Shown here: positions 49,481 to 61,839 of the stretch, piece by piece
How positions within the stretch are numbered: position 1 is the stretch's first letter
Layout of the letters: each line of letters opens with the position of its first letter
Source: Oxyruncus cristatus
Lineage: Eukaryota; Chordata; Aves; Passeriformes; Cotingidae
Direction of reading: 5' to 3'
DNA length: 64,000 nucleotides
Assembly: GCA_013399855.1 (NCBI GenBank)
Contig: VXAY01004359.1
Location: 287,798-351,797 of the forward strand
Translations under genes and position numbers: made by a program
The notes under the pieces: model-generated
Told to the model about the DNA's origin: nothing
What the model saw: only the letters and a program-made list of their open reading frames with translations
Database searches by the model: none

Positions 49481-51900
49481 CAGTACCATTTGGTTTTCAG
49501 GCATAGGGGGATGATCACATCAGCATCCTCTTACACATTCAAGAAAGAGTATAAACTTTAATCACTGGACCAGATTCCCCTTGATGTTGTATTACGAGGA
49601 AAGTAGGGAATGAGGAGCTGCAGGCAAAACCCCACCAAGTCCTTGCACCTTGCTGACAGCAAAACTAGCCGAAACAAAAGTGTTGGGAGAGCGAAGAAAG
49701 GAGAAAAAAAGGAGGAGGAAAGCAAGCAAGACTCGTAAAATAGTTATGTTCCTGCTTCAAGTGGAGTTAACTAGTGGGTCCTCAGGGGTATAAACAAGTT
49801 AAGTGGGTCAGAAGAACTCTTGTAGGTTGAGGAAAAGAAATGTAGTGGTGGAGACTGGTAGAACAGTTCCACAGAGACACTTGTCTCTTGTGGAAAAAGA
49901 CAAATATTTTTACAGCTAACCCTCCCAGTCACAGTTGCCATCTTAAAGGCTCTTTACTGGTTTAGCAGATGTGGCAAACTGGCTTCCTGGGGCACTAGAA
50001 AATGCTAAAATACACAGGAGAACCATGGCTATTTTGGTGCCCTAAGTTGCCTGTGCCTGAGAGTGCCTCTGCTCTTAGACATGCAGCTCTGGGGAATGTT
50101 GACCACACATCAGGTTAATACCAAGAGGGACAAGAGCTTAAATAGATTTTTAGTTTTAAAAATGTTAAATTTCTAGTATACAGGAGAAGTTCAGTGACAG
50201 CAAACATCTTATTTGCTATCATACAGTCACCATCAGTTTTCCCCATCCTAAGTAAATTATAGAGAAACCTGTCTATGCTATTGCCTAACAAAATGGCAAG
50301 AATCGGTGTCAGAGCAGAGCTGAAAACACACAGAAACAAGCCAGCACATGTAAATGATCACTTCAGAGGGCTAAGTCTAGAGAATGAGATCAGTTGGACC
50401 CATGAATAAAGCCTCAAATGTCACTGCTATGAATTGTGAAAACCACAGGTTTAAAAAGTCACAAGCAGTTAATTTATTTATCCAAAAGCTTGTCTGTATA
50501 AGGAGATTTACTACAAGGGTTTGCTGTAACTTTGTACAAACTGGTCTCTCCAAACTGACAGCTGTGTTTACTAAGAGTCATATAATGAGAGGACATGGAG
50601 AAAGGGAAGGGAGAAGGAGAAGGAGCGCAGCAATATGACCAGATAAGCCACTCTCATCTTTGTTAGGCTTTTCTTGGGTTGTTGGCATACAGGCATAACA
50701 GCAAAAGTTAAGGAGCATTGACCGCTTTTTGCATCTAGGGATCAACACCTTCCTTGCCATTCCTCAAAGTAGGTGATATGATTCGCTGGCTCCCAGCAGA
50801 TCAGCATGAACACCCCACTCTGCCATATGGCACAGTGTTGGCAACTGCTAACACGCCAGTTTTCTCTGCTATGCTATTGCCAAACAGCAGCAGCTTTCAG
50901 GCCAACTCCTATGACACCACTAAGCATTCCTGTTTGAATGATTCATGAGAGCAGCCATGGTAACTACCACTGCTTGTCTCTGCTTGAATTTCCAGATCTC
51001 TTTTGGTGACTTTGCAAGACATGGAGTGAATAGTGGTTTCAAGAAGAACAATTTTCTGGAATAGCCTTTCCCCACAAAGCCATTTCTGGGCTCATGAAAC
51101 AAGAACCCGCTGGCACTGGAGAATGGTAGTGCAGAGCTATTATGCCTGGGAAGAGCTGCAGAACTTCAACCTGATATAAATATTGTCTTTGATGTTGAAA
51201 AAAGTCTGTAGCTTCATCTTGAGCTGTAGCAACAGGGTATCAGCACAAGAACTGTATGGGCTGTGAGAAATCCATAGCCCTGGTTAGCCAATTGCTTGCC
51301 CTGGCTACCAGCTGCAGATCTCAGTGACTGGACTGTTGGAGTGGAGGTGCAATCTGTCCTCTTATAGCTCATTGCTACCTGTGTCTTGCAAGTCTTCCCA
51401 TTCCTTGGTAGAACAGTGAGAGTTTACATTTCCCCCCAAGTTTATCGGCAGAAGATCTTCCAGCTTATTAGAGGGACAAGAACTTCTACATGGTACTGCA
51501 TGACCACCATCTACGCACGGTTGATCTACAAAATAAAAATTCTAAAGAAAAAAAAAATGAAATCTAAATACCTAACTTGTGTTAAGTTATAACTGCATGC
51601 TGGTTTCTGTTCAGAGTCTACCAGAATAATGTGCATAACCTCATAATTAGTTAGAGGTAGCTTAAAATCCTCTGTTAATACACCCCATCTAAATTAAATT
51701 CATATAGGATGACCCATATCTATCCTTTGAGGAAAGAATATTGCTCATTTTGGATATTTGCCTTCTATAGCAGTTTCTGCTGCCTAATGTGGCTTAAATC
51801 TGTGGCAGAACTTGCACAGGCTCCTCAGCACAATGTGCCAGAGAAAGGCATCATTAAATTGCAGCAGTAGAAATTAAAAGAATTCTAGAATTGACCCAAA
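49481..51900. other. Non-coding DNA; unidentified moderately GC-rich stretch 50.6-51.5 kb
   Basis: No gene is recognisable. Between about 50640 and 51530 the composition is more balanced than the flanks and lacks A/T slippage runs, as decayed coding or retroposed sequence often does. The longest frames are only 60-68 codons and I recognise no protein in any frame. It is bounded on the right by an A-run near 51547-51556. Confidence 0.4.
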
Positions 51901-51920
51901 GTTGGTTTTTGGTTTTTTGG

Positions 51921-52105
51921 GTTTTTTTTTTTGTTTTTGTTTTTTTTTTTGTTTTTGTTTTTTTTTTTGTTTTTGTTTTTTTTTTTGTTTTTGTTTTTTT
52001 TTTTGTTTTTGTTTTTTTTTTTGTTTTTGTTTTTTTTTTTGTTTTTGTTTTTTTTTTTGTTTTTGTTTTTTTTTTTGTTTTTGTTTTTTTTTTTGTTTTT
52101 TTTTG
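51921..52105. repeat. Perfect 18-bp minisatellite, about 9.7 copies
   Basis: The unit on the plus strand is G, eleven T, G, five T (18 bases). Guanines recur exactly every 18 bases from 51921 to 52083 without a single mismatch. The last partial unit changes to nine T and passes into (TTTG)n and GGGG-T7 sequence that ends near 52128. Because 18 is a multiple of 3, five long overlapping frames (86-94 codons, Phe/Val or Lys/Gln/Asn repeats) appear on both strands; all are artefacts. The exactness implies recent expansion or strong homogenisation, or slippage in sequencing. Confidence 0.92.
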
Positions 52106-52129
52106 TTTGTTTGTTTGGGGTTTTTTTGG

Positions 52130-55100
52130 CTGTACTCTGCAAAGAGCAAAGGTTTGAATTGATAGGCAAGAGGCAGCTTGGATTAAACTTTTTTTTAAAA
52201 AAGTATTAAAAAAAACCTATCGGGCAATTGTCATTTCTGGCCGCAGAGTTTTCCTTTCTATGACCAGTCAAGCCAAAAGACTGAGATGGTTTGCCAGGCT
52301 GTGAAACTTTCATGAGCAGTTGGAAGAGAACAGGCATGGTTTTAAAAGCTTCAGAGAGGGCTTCTCTATTCTGCAAAGTTGGAATAATATTTATATTATA
52401 GATGTATTTAATATCTAAAATTTTAGATCTTTTGAAGACAAGTTAAAAATTAGATGTACTGTTAATTCAGGTTTACAATGAATCTGAAGCATATTGGGAT
52501 TCAATGGTGTTAATAGCTTTGTGCAATGTGTTTCCTATCTGTTACTTCAATTGCTTTTTTAAAAATACATTTGCAGTGATAAAAATCACCATTCAGAGAT
52601 TTATGCTGATAAAAAAAAGCCTCTACTGATAACAAACTTGCACAGAAAATCCAAATTAATTGTTAGTTTGATTAAAATGCAGTATGTGTGTGTATATACA
52701 TATATTTGATAACTATGAGATCTTATGGTCACATTGTGATTCTCAAGCAACGCAGATGTGATAAGTGTTCATTTTTAATCTAGTGCAGTTGGCATGTGCA
52801 CCAGCATCATGTTAGACAAGAACATACATTTAAAGAGATTAAGTAACAAACAATTGCTTCAGGATCCCCAATATCAGCAGAAGTGGATGGTGCTCATTGG
52901 AGGCAGAAAGAGAATACTGGGGCAAACAGACATGCTGGTGCTGTCAGTCTAGTTCTTGCACCTGTCCAAACAACATCATCATCATTTTAATGCATTGAGA
53001 GAGATAGCAATTTAAAGGAAAGAGAAGCAAGAGTTCAAAAACTAGTATGAGATTTTATAAAGTTTATATCCACCCTTTTTAGGAGAAAATATCTACAATG
53101 TGCAAGTCAAGCTCTTCAGACAATAGCTTCTAAGGTTAATGTAATTATTCCCTAAAGCCTTCCCTGATGTCAAACAGAGCTTTCAGGGTCATTTCTATCA
53201 CAGCAATGTCTTAGCCAGGTCTCCTGCCTGTCGAAGAACTCATGGCTCTCAGGCACTCTATCATACAACAGTGGGTATTGTCACCCTCATAACCCCAGCC
53301 CTGTCACACCTTGTATCAGCACTATTTGTGGGTGATGTCCTATAACAAAACTCCTTACAATTCATCTCTGAGGAGGGAATTGATCGTGCACTACCAGAAG
53401 TCATGTTTCCATCTTTTTACCTCTATAACAGGTGTTTGAACCCAACACTGAACAGCACTGTATGACCCTGCTTCACCAACACCTTGGCACTGCCCAAAAG
53501 CTTTTATACTTTCTATACTTTCTAGATCTGGGCATCTTCACATCTCCAGAACAGAAGAGATCCAGTGTGTGAATACAGTTGGAAACTGAACAAAGTGGGC
53601 ATGGTATACATATAAAGAATGAAATAAAACCAGAAATAGCATGTTCAGTGGGTATGCAAAATTCCTAGAGCACAAAGTCTGACTGTATACCAGAACTTCA
53701 ACTGAGAAGTGAAACAATACTTCAGAGCAGTACAGGAGCTACAGTTAAGTTCTGTAACTAGAATAATCTGGACACATGCAGACCCACAGCTGTATGAATA
53801 AAATAGTACATATTCACATAGTTAGACTATTTTATAGGGTATATACAAAAGAGAACCAAACTAAGGTTGTAGCAACATCTTCAATTCTAACACTTCCATT
53901 ATATATATTAATTAAATCAACTACCGTATTTACTGTAAATAAAACAACTTAGCACAATTTTGTAATAAAAATGTGGAATCTGAGGAGAAAAGTCTTGCAT
54001 TGTATCAGATTGTCAATAAAACACCCCAGAGCTATGCAAATTCAGAGCAATAAACTGTGGCTTACACTCATCAAGGAATTACCCAAAGCACTTTTCTCTT
54101 TAAATTCTTCTGCATGAGAGCAATCTCAAGGCTGCAACAAGTAGTTCCTAAATTCACAGGAGTGAACCCTTGCTCGTGGTAGTGGAAGTCACCATGCTTA
54201 TGCTTTCTCTGCGTTGAAAGCATCGTCAAGACTCACGCACTCAGCTGTATTTAGGGAAACACCACTTCTGGTTTTCCCTACGGTTCTCACAATGATATCT
54301 AACAACCATACTTCATATCATCAACGTAGATCTAACAAACTTTAGTATCACTTCTTCGGCCATGTCTCAGGTAAAGTAATTTCAGGAGTCATCCTGTATT
54401 CCTTTGCTTTTATACAGCCAACACTTCTGCCAGAACCAAAGTGTAATGTTAATGGCAATCTTTGTGAGTGGAATTCTGATGTACCTCCAAATTCTTCCAT
54501 AAAATCTCAATTCTGAAAGACAGTCCAGTAGACAATAACAAAAAAACTGTAGTTAAGAAAAATGAGTTGTTGGGGCTTAATGATAAGTTTTCTTATGGGA
54601 CGGTGCTTGTGCTGTAATGCAAATGTGGTCCAAAATCCTTTAATTATTTGATGTAAGAAAATTATTATTTCCTGTAGCATGCATTGTGTACAACTGTTCG
54701 TCAAGGGATGTGAAGAATAACACAATCAACAGAAGCAGAACAAAAATTTTTAGAAAGATTCTACCTAGCCTGATGCTGAGAGCAACACAATTTACTTTAC
54801 TCCTTACTTAGATATCTAAGGTATTCATTTATATGTCTATAAATCATCTAATAAATAAATTAAATGCAATAAATTTAAAAAAAAAAATCAACAAAAACCA
54901 AAATATCATACAATCCTTGTCCAAATAGAAGCCAAATAACATCTATGGGCCAAGATCTCACACTGAAAATTTTGTTCAGCCAAACAAGACAAATGCAATG
55001 TACCCTGAAAAACTGTCACAGCTAGGCAATTTTGGCATTAGCAAGAGGATGCTCCAGAAACACAGCACAGTCCCTTGGCCGACATTTTTTCACCCCACCA

Positions 55101-58100
55101 GACACTCTCATTTTATTAATATTCATAAAGATATAGCCTTAATAGCCTTATTTCCCCTTTAGAATTAAGTGACAGATGAAGAGATAAGAACATCTACTGT
55201 TGATCCCTTTATGTCCAGTCTATAAAGAATGATCCTTGTCAACTGCTCTCCCTCTTTTCTGGTGCAAATCTCCGTGTGTGCTGCAGTGCCATCAGAAACA
55301 ATAAAAATAATATAGGAAGAGGTCAAACATTTGGCCATGAAGCTTTTCAGCTTCTACAAAGAATATTTTTTGTGGTTTTCAGAATAAAAGAAGAACTAAA
55401 ACATTGCCAACCCTGTAACGGTTTAAAAAAAGAAGGGAAAACGAAATTAGACAAATAAGAACTGTTTCAAGAGGATGCAAAAGACCTTTCTTTAATTCAG
55501 AGGTGGAATTTGAGGTGTGGAGCAGTTTCTCTCTCTGCTTTCTCCCAGTCCATGAGAAGAAACAGAAGCAGCCAAGGTGAATATGCAGTTGGGAATACTG
55601 TTCACTAATAACTATTACCTAGGTAACAAACAATTTCTACACTCAACGTTCTTGTTCTCTAGGAATTATTAACAACTGTGATTCCAGTTTTCTAATTAAT
55701 ATGAAAGGTATAACCTAAGGTAACAAACTGGCAAGAAATACTGAAATACCCAACTAGGAATAACTCTAATAGGTAAGGATGGGGTTGAGCTACATTATAT
55801 ATGTTAATGCAGTCATTGCATGATAACACGTTCTACTCAAGAAACACTTTGTGTAGTACTAACAACTGCCTTTTTGTGTGTGTTTGTTTTGTTGCTGTTT
55901 TGGGGTTGGTGTTTTTGTTTGGCTCAGAACACCAAAACAGTGGCTGAAAGAAACAGTGTTTCTGAAGAGGAAATAAGAACAAAATAGGAAAGAAAAAAAG
56001 GTATTAGGTACTAAAAACCAGAAGATTAGGAATCAAATAGCTTTGTGATGGCTTTAACCTAAAGATCAGAACTGCAGTTATACTTTAGGTCTTAGGTGAA
56101 ATGAGTTTGACAGATTAGGTCTGGTTACCAGCTGTCAGTGAACTACATCAAAACACGGCACACACATGCACAGCTTACTACAACTAACTGCTCTCTGCTT
56201 GAGACAACTTCCCTCTGGAGCTAACATGAAGATAAATGAACTCTTACCCCCAGGGAGAAGTGTCCCTCAATGAGGCAAAACAATATGCACTCAAATATTC
56301 TACAGGGCTGCTGCTCTTCTTGACTGTTACCAGTAGAAACAGAAGTCTGTGTTTCCCAGTAGTTGAATGTGGGCACTACATGAACTAGAACACTGCTGGA
56401 GTGGGGGTTAGGCAGGGAGGGAAACCCCTAAAAATCCCAGTTTTTTCTTTTTTTTTTTTCTTGTTAATAGAAAAAAATCTTAACATTTTCTCAACCAGGG
56501 GGATTCTTCTCTCCTCTCTTCTGTCTGTTGCTGTGTCCTGATTCCTGATTGTTCTTCAATAGAAAGCAGCATTTCTTGCAAAAGTCTGGCATAAAGCACT
56601 TTCTGAGAAGATAAATTATCTCACATTCCCTGGATTTTTTTCTGTTGTTTTGTCTCTATCTTCCAACCCCTCCCCTTCATACTACTTTTGCTATTCACCA
56701 CAATTTATTGAAATGAAACCAAGCTTTAGACATCCTACTTATGTTTGCCCTATCACTCACTAGATCACACCAGGATATCCTGCAATTCCCTTCCTTAAAA
56801 TTGATTCCATTAGGAACAATTCTCTCAGAAGTTTGCTGTTGAGCATATTTGCTAGTGTGTGTTTTGAAGCAGTAGCCACTTTAAACACAAAGCCTTCAGT
56901 TCTGTAGTATTTTAAACTTGTCTTATCTAAATGACACCACTTTGCATTCAAAGCACAATCCATGATCTAAAAAAGTCAAAAGCCACAATACTGAGATTAA
57001 AAAAATGGGATTTCTCTCTAAAAAAAGTATCATCTGCACAAACACCTCTGAGAATCCCTCAAGAAATCACTAGGATTGCTGAAATGTTTCTTGAATGCCA
57101 TTAACATCCAATACCTTTCTACTTGCAAGTATATACCCATTCTGGATAAAAACTAGAACATTTTTATTAAGTGTGAAAGAAACACACTATCATCAAGAGA
57201 AATACTGCAAGTGCTTCATACCCGTAGTTGCACAGAAATTTGTTAGCAGAGATTTAGTACTGGGTCCCTTGTGAAAGTGACCCTTACAATGTTTTTTTCA
57301 TTTCTCCAGCTATCGTGTCAAGCAATGAACAGATGATCACATATGTGAACGACTGAAGATAAAGAATTTACTCAAATCTGTCTCCAGGTCCTGAGAAAGT
57401 GTAACTTGGTCTTAACTTCTTACCAGCACATAGCAAAATTACAATGATTCTGGATGTCAGCAGTGGCAAAGTCTGGAAAAGCTTCAGCCCTGCTCTATAA
57501 TTTCTTCACGCAAACCTCTTTGCAGATTCCCTTCTTCCCTAATATTTTTTAAGTTATATTTAATCTTCACTGGAGAAAAAAATCCATCATTATATAATTG
57601 AGCCTACAAGTATAGCTTTGAATATCAGGGATGCAGAGTCTCCAATTAGTTAGTAGTCTTTTCCATCCCCCTTAAGTTCCTTTCTAAAAATGAAGCTGTT
57701 TCAGAGTTTCAGAGATTCCTGACTGGATAACTACAGTTACACAGGTTTTCCAAATGAAACCCAAGTTATGCAAAAGAAACTCTCTCTGTAGCTCTCTTCA
57801 TTTCTGTTCACCCACAGACTAAAGCAAGGAGCTCTTTCCCCTCCAGTGGCTCTGTTCATCTCCAGTTCTGAACAAATCACTATACAAACAGCCTTGGGGC
57901 AGCATTTTACCCTTTGCACCAAGAGAGAGAGCAGAAGATGCCAGAGCTTGAAACAGACTGAAAGACCCATGTTACCAACACAGCGATTGATATTCTGATC
58001 TAACAAGTGATAGACCAGGTTTGATAATAAAATAGACACCATCACTTAAGATAACAGTACCTTTTAAAATAGATTACTCTAAAGCACTGTGGCTAAACCA

Positions 58101-61100
58101 CTTCCTGTTCTGGGTATCAACCAATTCTTCAGCTCCCAAGCAATGCCTCTTGTATCTATCTTTTCGTGTAATTAGGTAAATATTGAGTCTGAATGCTCAC
58201 ATTAAGAACCATGCCATTAGATATACTTTCCCATTTATACAGGAAAGCAACTCCTGTCTCACAGCTGCTGCTGGTTTTTATCCTCTTTTTAGTTTGATCG
58301 AATCTTCAGCTACCTCACCTTTCCCACTAAACATCATGACATCCATCATGCATTTTCATAATCTTTCATCAACTTAGACTTCAAGAACAGAATCCAGACG
58401 TTTGTGCCCAACATTTTCTTTGCCTTATTACCGGGTGAAGGTCCAATTTTGACTTTCATCCTCATGCCATAACTTAGGGCAAGTTCATTAATGAAGTTGC
58501 AAATTTGGCCTGATAATTTAAACAGGTGTTGGCAGCATAAAGTTGACCTCCAGTTAATAATGAAAGCCAGAATTCTGGAAGAGATAAGGACACTATGAGT
58601 TTGGTAGCCCACAGCCGAGAAAGGTACCAGCAGAGCAAACACCCTACTTCTGACAGGGTTTGGGATAAGTAATGCAGGTATTTTCTCAGCATTCAGTGAC
58701 ACCAGAGGTTATATTATCCAACAAAGCCACTATCCCAGATATATAGGTGGTGGTCACTGATATACACAATGCATTTTGTCATCCCAAAATGGGTATAAAC
58801 TTATTTGACTAAAGAGAAACTGCTTGCTGTTACAGCAGTGATGGTTTTCTGTTCCCTAAATTCAGCACCCCTGGAAGGCAGCGACAGGGTTAACAACTTT
58901 GCGCTTTCTCAAACCATCAGGCCATATGCTCTATGAGCATCCTGCCAATCTTATGGATATACAGATCAGCTGGTTGCTTCAGTCCAAGTCTGAAGAATCA
59001 ACTTGACTGGGACAAAAGGAGGAAGCTAAATGTTGTGCGCACTCACATGTGAATTATTGAGTGACTTCATTCAAAGCAGTCTCTTCAGGCACACAATTCA
59101 CAAGGGTGGGCTGGCAAACACATGCAGTATACACAAACTCGCTGACCTAGAAAGCGGGGCTCGCTCCATGATAGTCGGTGGCAACAGTTTGAGAAGGAAC
59201 CTTTGAAAAATTCCATTTGAGGACAACAGGACCTGGCAGCTGTCAGCCCTGGTAGTCAACTCAGTGGGGAGAAAGGCTTGGCTAGCCATGTCATACTCTT
59301 GCCAAGCTGCATGGACTAAGGCTCTAGCCAAACCTTTCAGCAGACTGGACATAATTAATGCAGAAAAGACCCTTTACCCTGCAGCAGCCTGAGAGAAGAT
59401 GATAGGGAAGCATGGATATTGCCCTAATTTTATTCCTGGGTTATTTAGTTCAATGCAATTATGAAATTAGGTACTTGTAAGAGTTTAAGACATAAAATAC
59501 ATTACTTCAGCTTTTGCAGGAACTATGAAAGAGCCCAAAGTGTTTATTTGTAGATAATCACAAATGGAAAAATATATGCAATCATCACCAAGCCTTTTTT
59601 TAACAAAAAGTACAAATAAGGTCAAGACATAATACCATTATTTGCTGGAATCTGACATGAAAACTTCCATCAGCAGAAGGTGATAAATCAGTGTGGCAAC
59701 AAAACCTTGCCTTTTGTAGGCATGTCTTCAGGAGCTGTAGGAATATGCATCCTGTGATAAGTTGCTATGTCCGTGGGTATTCAAGTTTTAGCTAAGCACC
59801 TTGTAGGCAGCCTGTATAGGTGAAGGTATACAGGCAAATGTATGGGCAGCTTTTTCAGTGAACGATTTAGAGTGGAAGCATAATGGTCTCAATTATTCTC
59901 AGAAGAAACCATCCCCTCTCAATTGATAATGTAGAAAGCTTATCTCCTACATACCTGCAACTAGGTGCTTAGGCCCTGTTTCATCTCACCTAAACACAAC
60001 TACCTAGCAGTGTCATCTATCTCCCTGTGTAGGCAATGGGGAGATCACCTATATACTCTTCCCTGTGCACCACTCATCTCTTCAAAGACTGAAGAAATTC
60101 ACATGAGTCACTTAGACACACAACTCTTGGGCTTGAGACGTCAGGCAGAATTAACCCCATGCTTGCCACTTTGTGTGATGAATTGCTCAACTCCTAAACT
60201 CAGCTTTTCTTGGCTAATCATAAATGTGTGTTTCAAAACCATTCACCCCGCTTGCTGCAAATAATGCAATTAATTTTTCCCTCTTTCAGAAATGCACTGC
60301 TAGAATTCACCCCCTTCCTGTGCACCCAGCATCTACAGCTGGGCACTCTTTCCACAGTCCTCCCTCCAGCAAGGTGCCAGCATTGACTCAGCTTCTGCCA
60401 AACAGATCAGCTACTGCTTTGCTGTTGTGATGGAAGGACTTGGCCTTTCTCCTGCATCCTTTTAGGCATCCATGTAAGAGACTTAGAACGGATGTTGAGG
60501 ATTAGATATACATAATACCTCCAAAAGGACTGAACAGAAAGGAAGAGATTAATTCAACTAACCACATCACACCTGTCCAGGCCAAAAATGTTTACCTCAA
60601 CAGACAAAAGCAGGAACAGCAAAGGGTGTGTGATTTGTGGCTCAGCACGAACGCAGCATAAGTAATCTAAATCACAGTGATTTAGATGTTCTTGGTATCT
60701 GATCTTATGTTGTATTGAGGACATTATAGTGCAGCTCCCAGCATCCAATTCTGTATTAGCTACAGTTGTACATATTAACTTCTCTACAACATTGCTTCTG
60801 TCCTCATGCTGCCAAGCCTTGTGTCCCTTCCCAAATACAGCATTCTGAGGGATTTTTTTTTTTAATCACAAATCAGACACAACAGTCTGCTAAATCAAGA
60901 AATTTGCTTTAAGAAAAGCAATAGATTTTGAACCTCTAGCGTACTTTGGGGTCACATTTTCTGGCTTTCCTCCACAGCAACGAGGACCACAAATAAACAT
61001 TAAAAAAAAAAAAAATAGAGCAAGAGAAAGAAAATTAGAGTGGAATCACTTGTCCCCAGCATCTGGCTCTTGAAGAGAAACATACATGACTATCATTTTT

Positions 61101-61790
61101 TCATTTCCCTCCACTCATATGATCCTCACCACCCTCTGTTAGATGGAGAGTCTCACTAGATGATTCACAAAGCTCCCTGTCTGCCAAGCATGTTTGGGGC
61201 CATATAATTTTACCCTTTCATTATACATACTGTTGTTATGTAAGGATGTGGGCACACTTACCAGCTCATCATTTCTTTTGGGAGGCAGCAGTCCTGAATT
61301 GCAAGCTCTAGTCAGCAACAAACTCTGCCTGATATTCTGCTACTTAAGTAATGCCTAAATAAGAATGATATCAAAGTGATAAACACAAGCCCTCTTTTCT
61401 TTGCTCTTTTCATGGCCTCAGTCTACATTTTCTGTCGAAAAGTACTGTGAAGTATTGTAGACAGTGCTGATAACGAAAACTGAAGTTATGGCTGCCTAAC
61501 AGTCTCAATTATAACCTCTTTTTTTCTGTCATTTATAACTTTGCCAAAAACAATGCCTCAAGCTGGTTTAAAGGAGGAGGGGATCAGTAATTAAGTTAAT
61601 CTACTCCTGAGAGCATGAAGGAAAACTAGTCTTTAATATCATATTTAGAGAAAAGGAAAAAAACCCCACAAACCAACATTCCAGTGATTTCTTTGAAGCA
61701 TCCATACATTCCACTGCTCCAAAGCTGGCATTCACATGTTTGTTAAGGATTGTCCTAAAATAAAGGAAGTTCCTATTTCACGAAGCCTCT
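52130..61790. other. Unique AT-rich non-coding DNA, no gene seen
   Basis: No gene or mobile element is recognised in this 9.6 kb. An interrupted TG/TA tract lies near 52684-52706, and 53880-54110 is AT-rich and repeat-free. Short A-runs occur near 54877-54888 and 61001-61014 and a T-run near 56448-56460. Frames up to 118 codons (57737-58702, 60224-60430 and others) lack domains. Confidence 0.5.
55870..55922. repeat. T/G-rich low-complexity tract
   Basis: TTTTTGTGTGTGTTTGTTTTG followed by TGGGGTTGGTGTTTTTGTTTGG. This is the reverse orientation of the A/C-rich tracts seen at 29.9, 41.0 and 45.5 kb. Confidence 0.7.
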
Positions 61791-61838
61791 GGGAACAAAC
61801 AAACAAAAACCTTAAAACCAACAAACAAACACAAAAAT
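61791..61838. repeat. A/C-rich (CAAA)n-like tract
   Basis: AACAAACAAACAAAAACC followed by AACCAACAAACAAACACAAA. Short example of the same class of tract found elsewhere in the window. Confidence 0.72.
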
Positions 61839-61839
61839 C

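Noticed and set aside
51874..52209. Five overlapping frames of 86-94 codons with Phe/Val or Lys/Gln/Asn repeats
   Set aside because: They are translations of a perfect 18-bp minisatellite; the period is a multiple of three, so stops are absent by construction.
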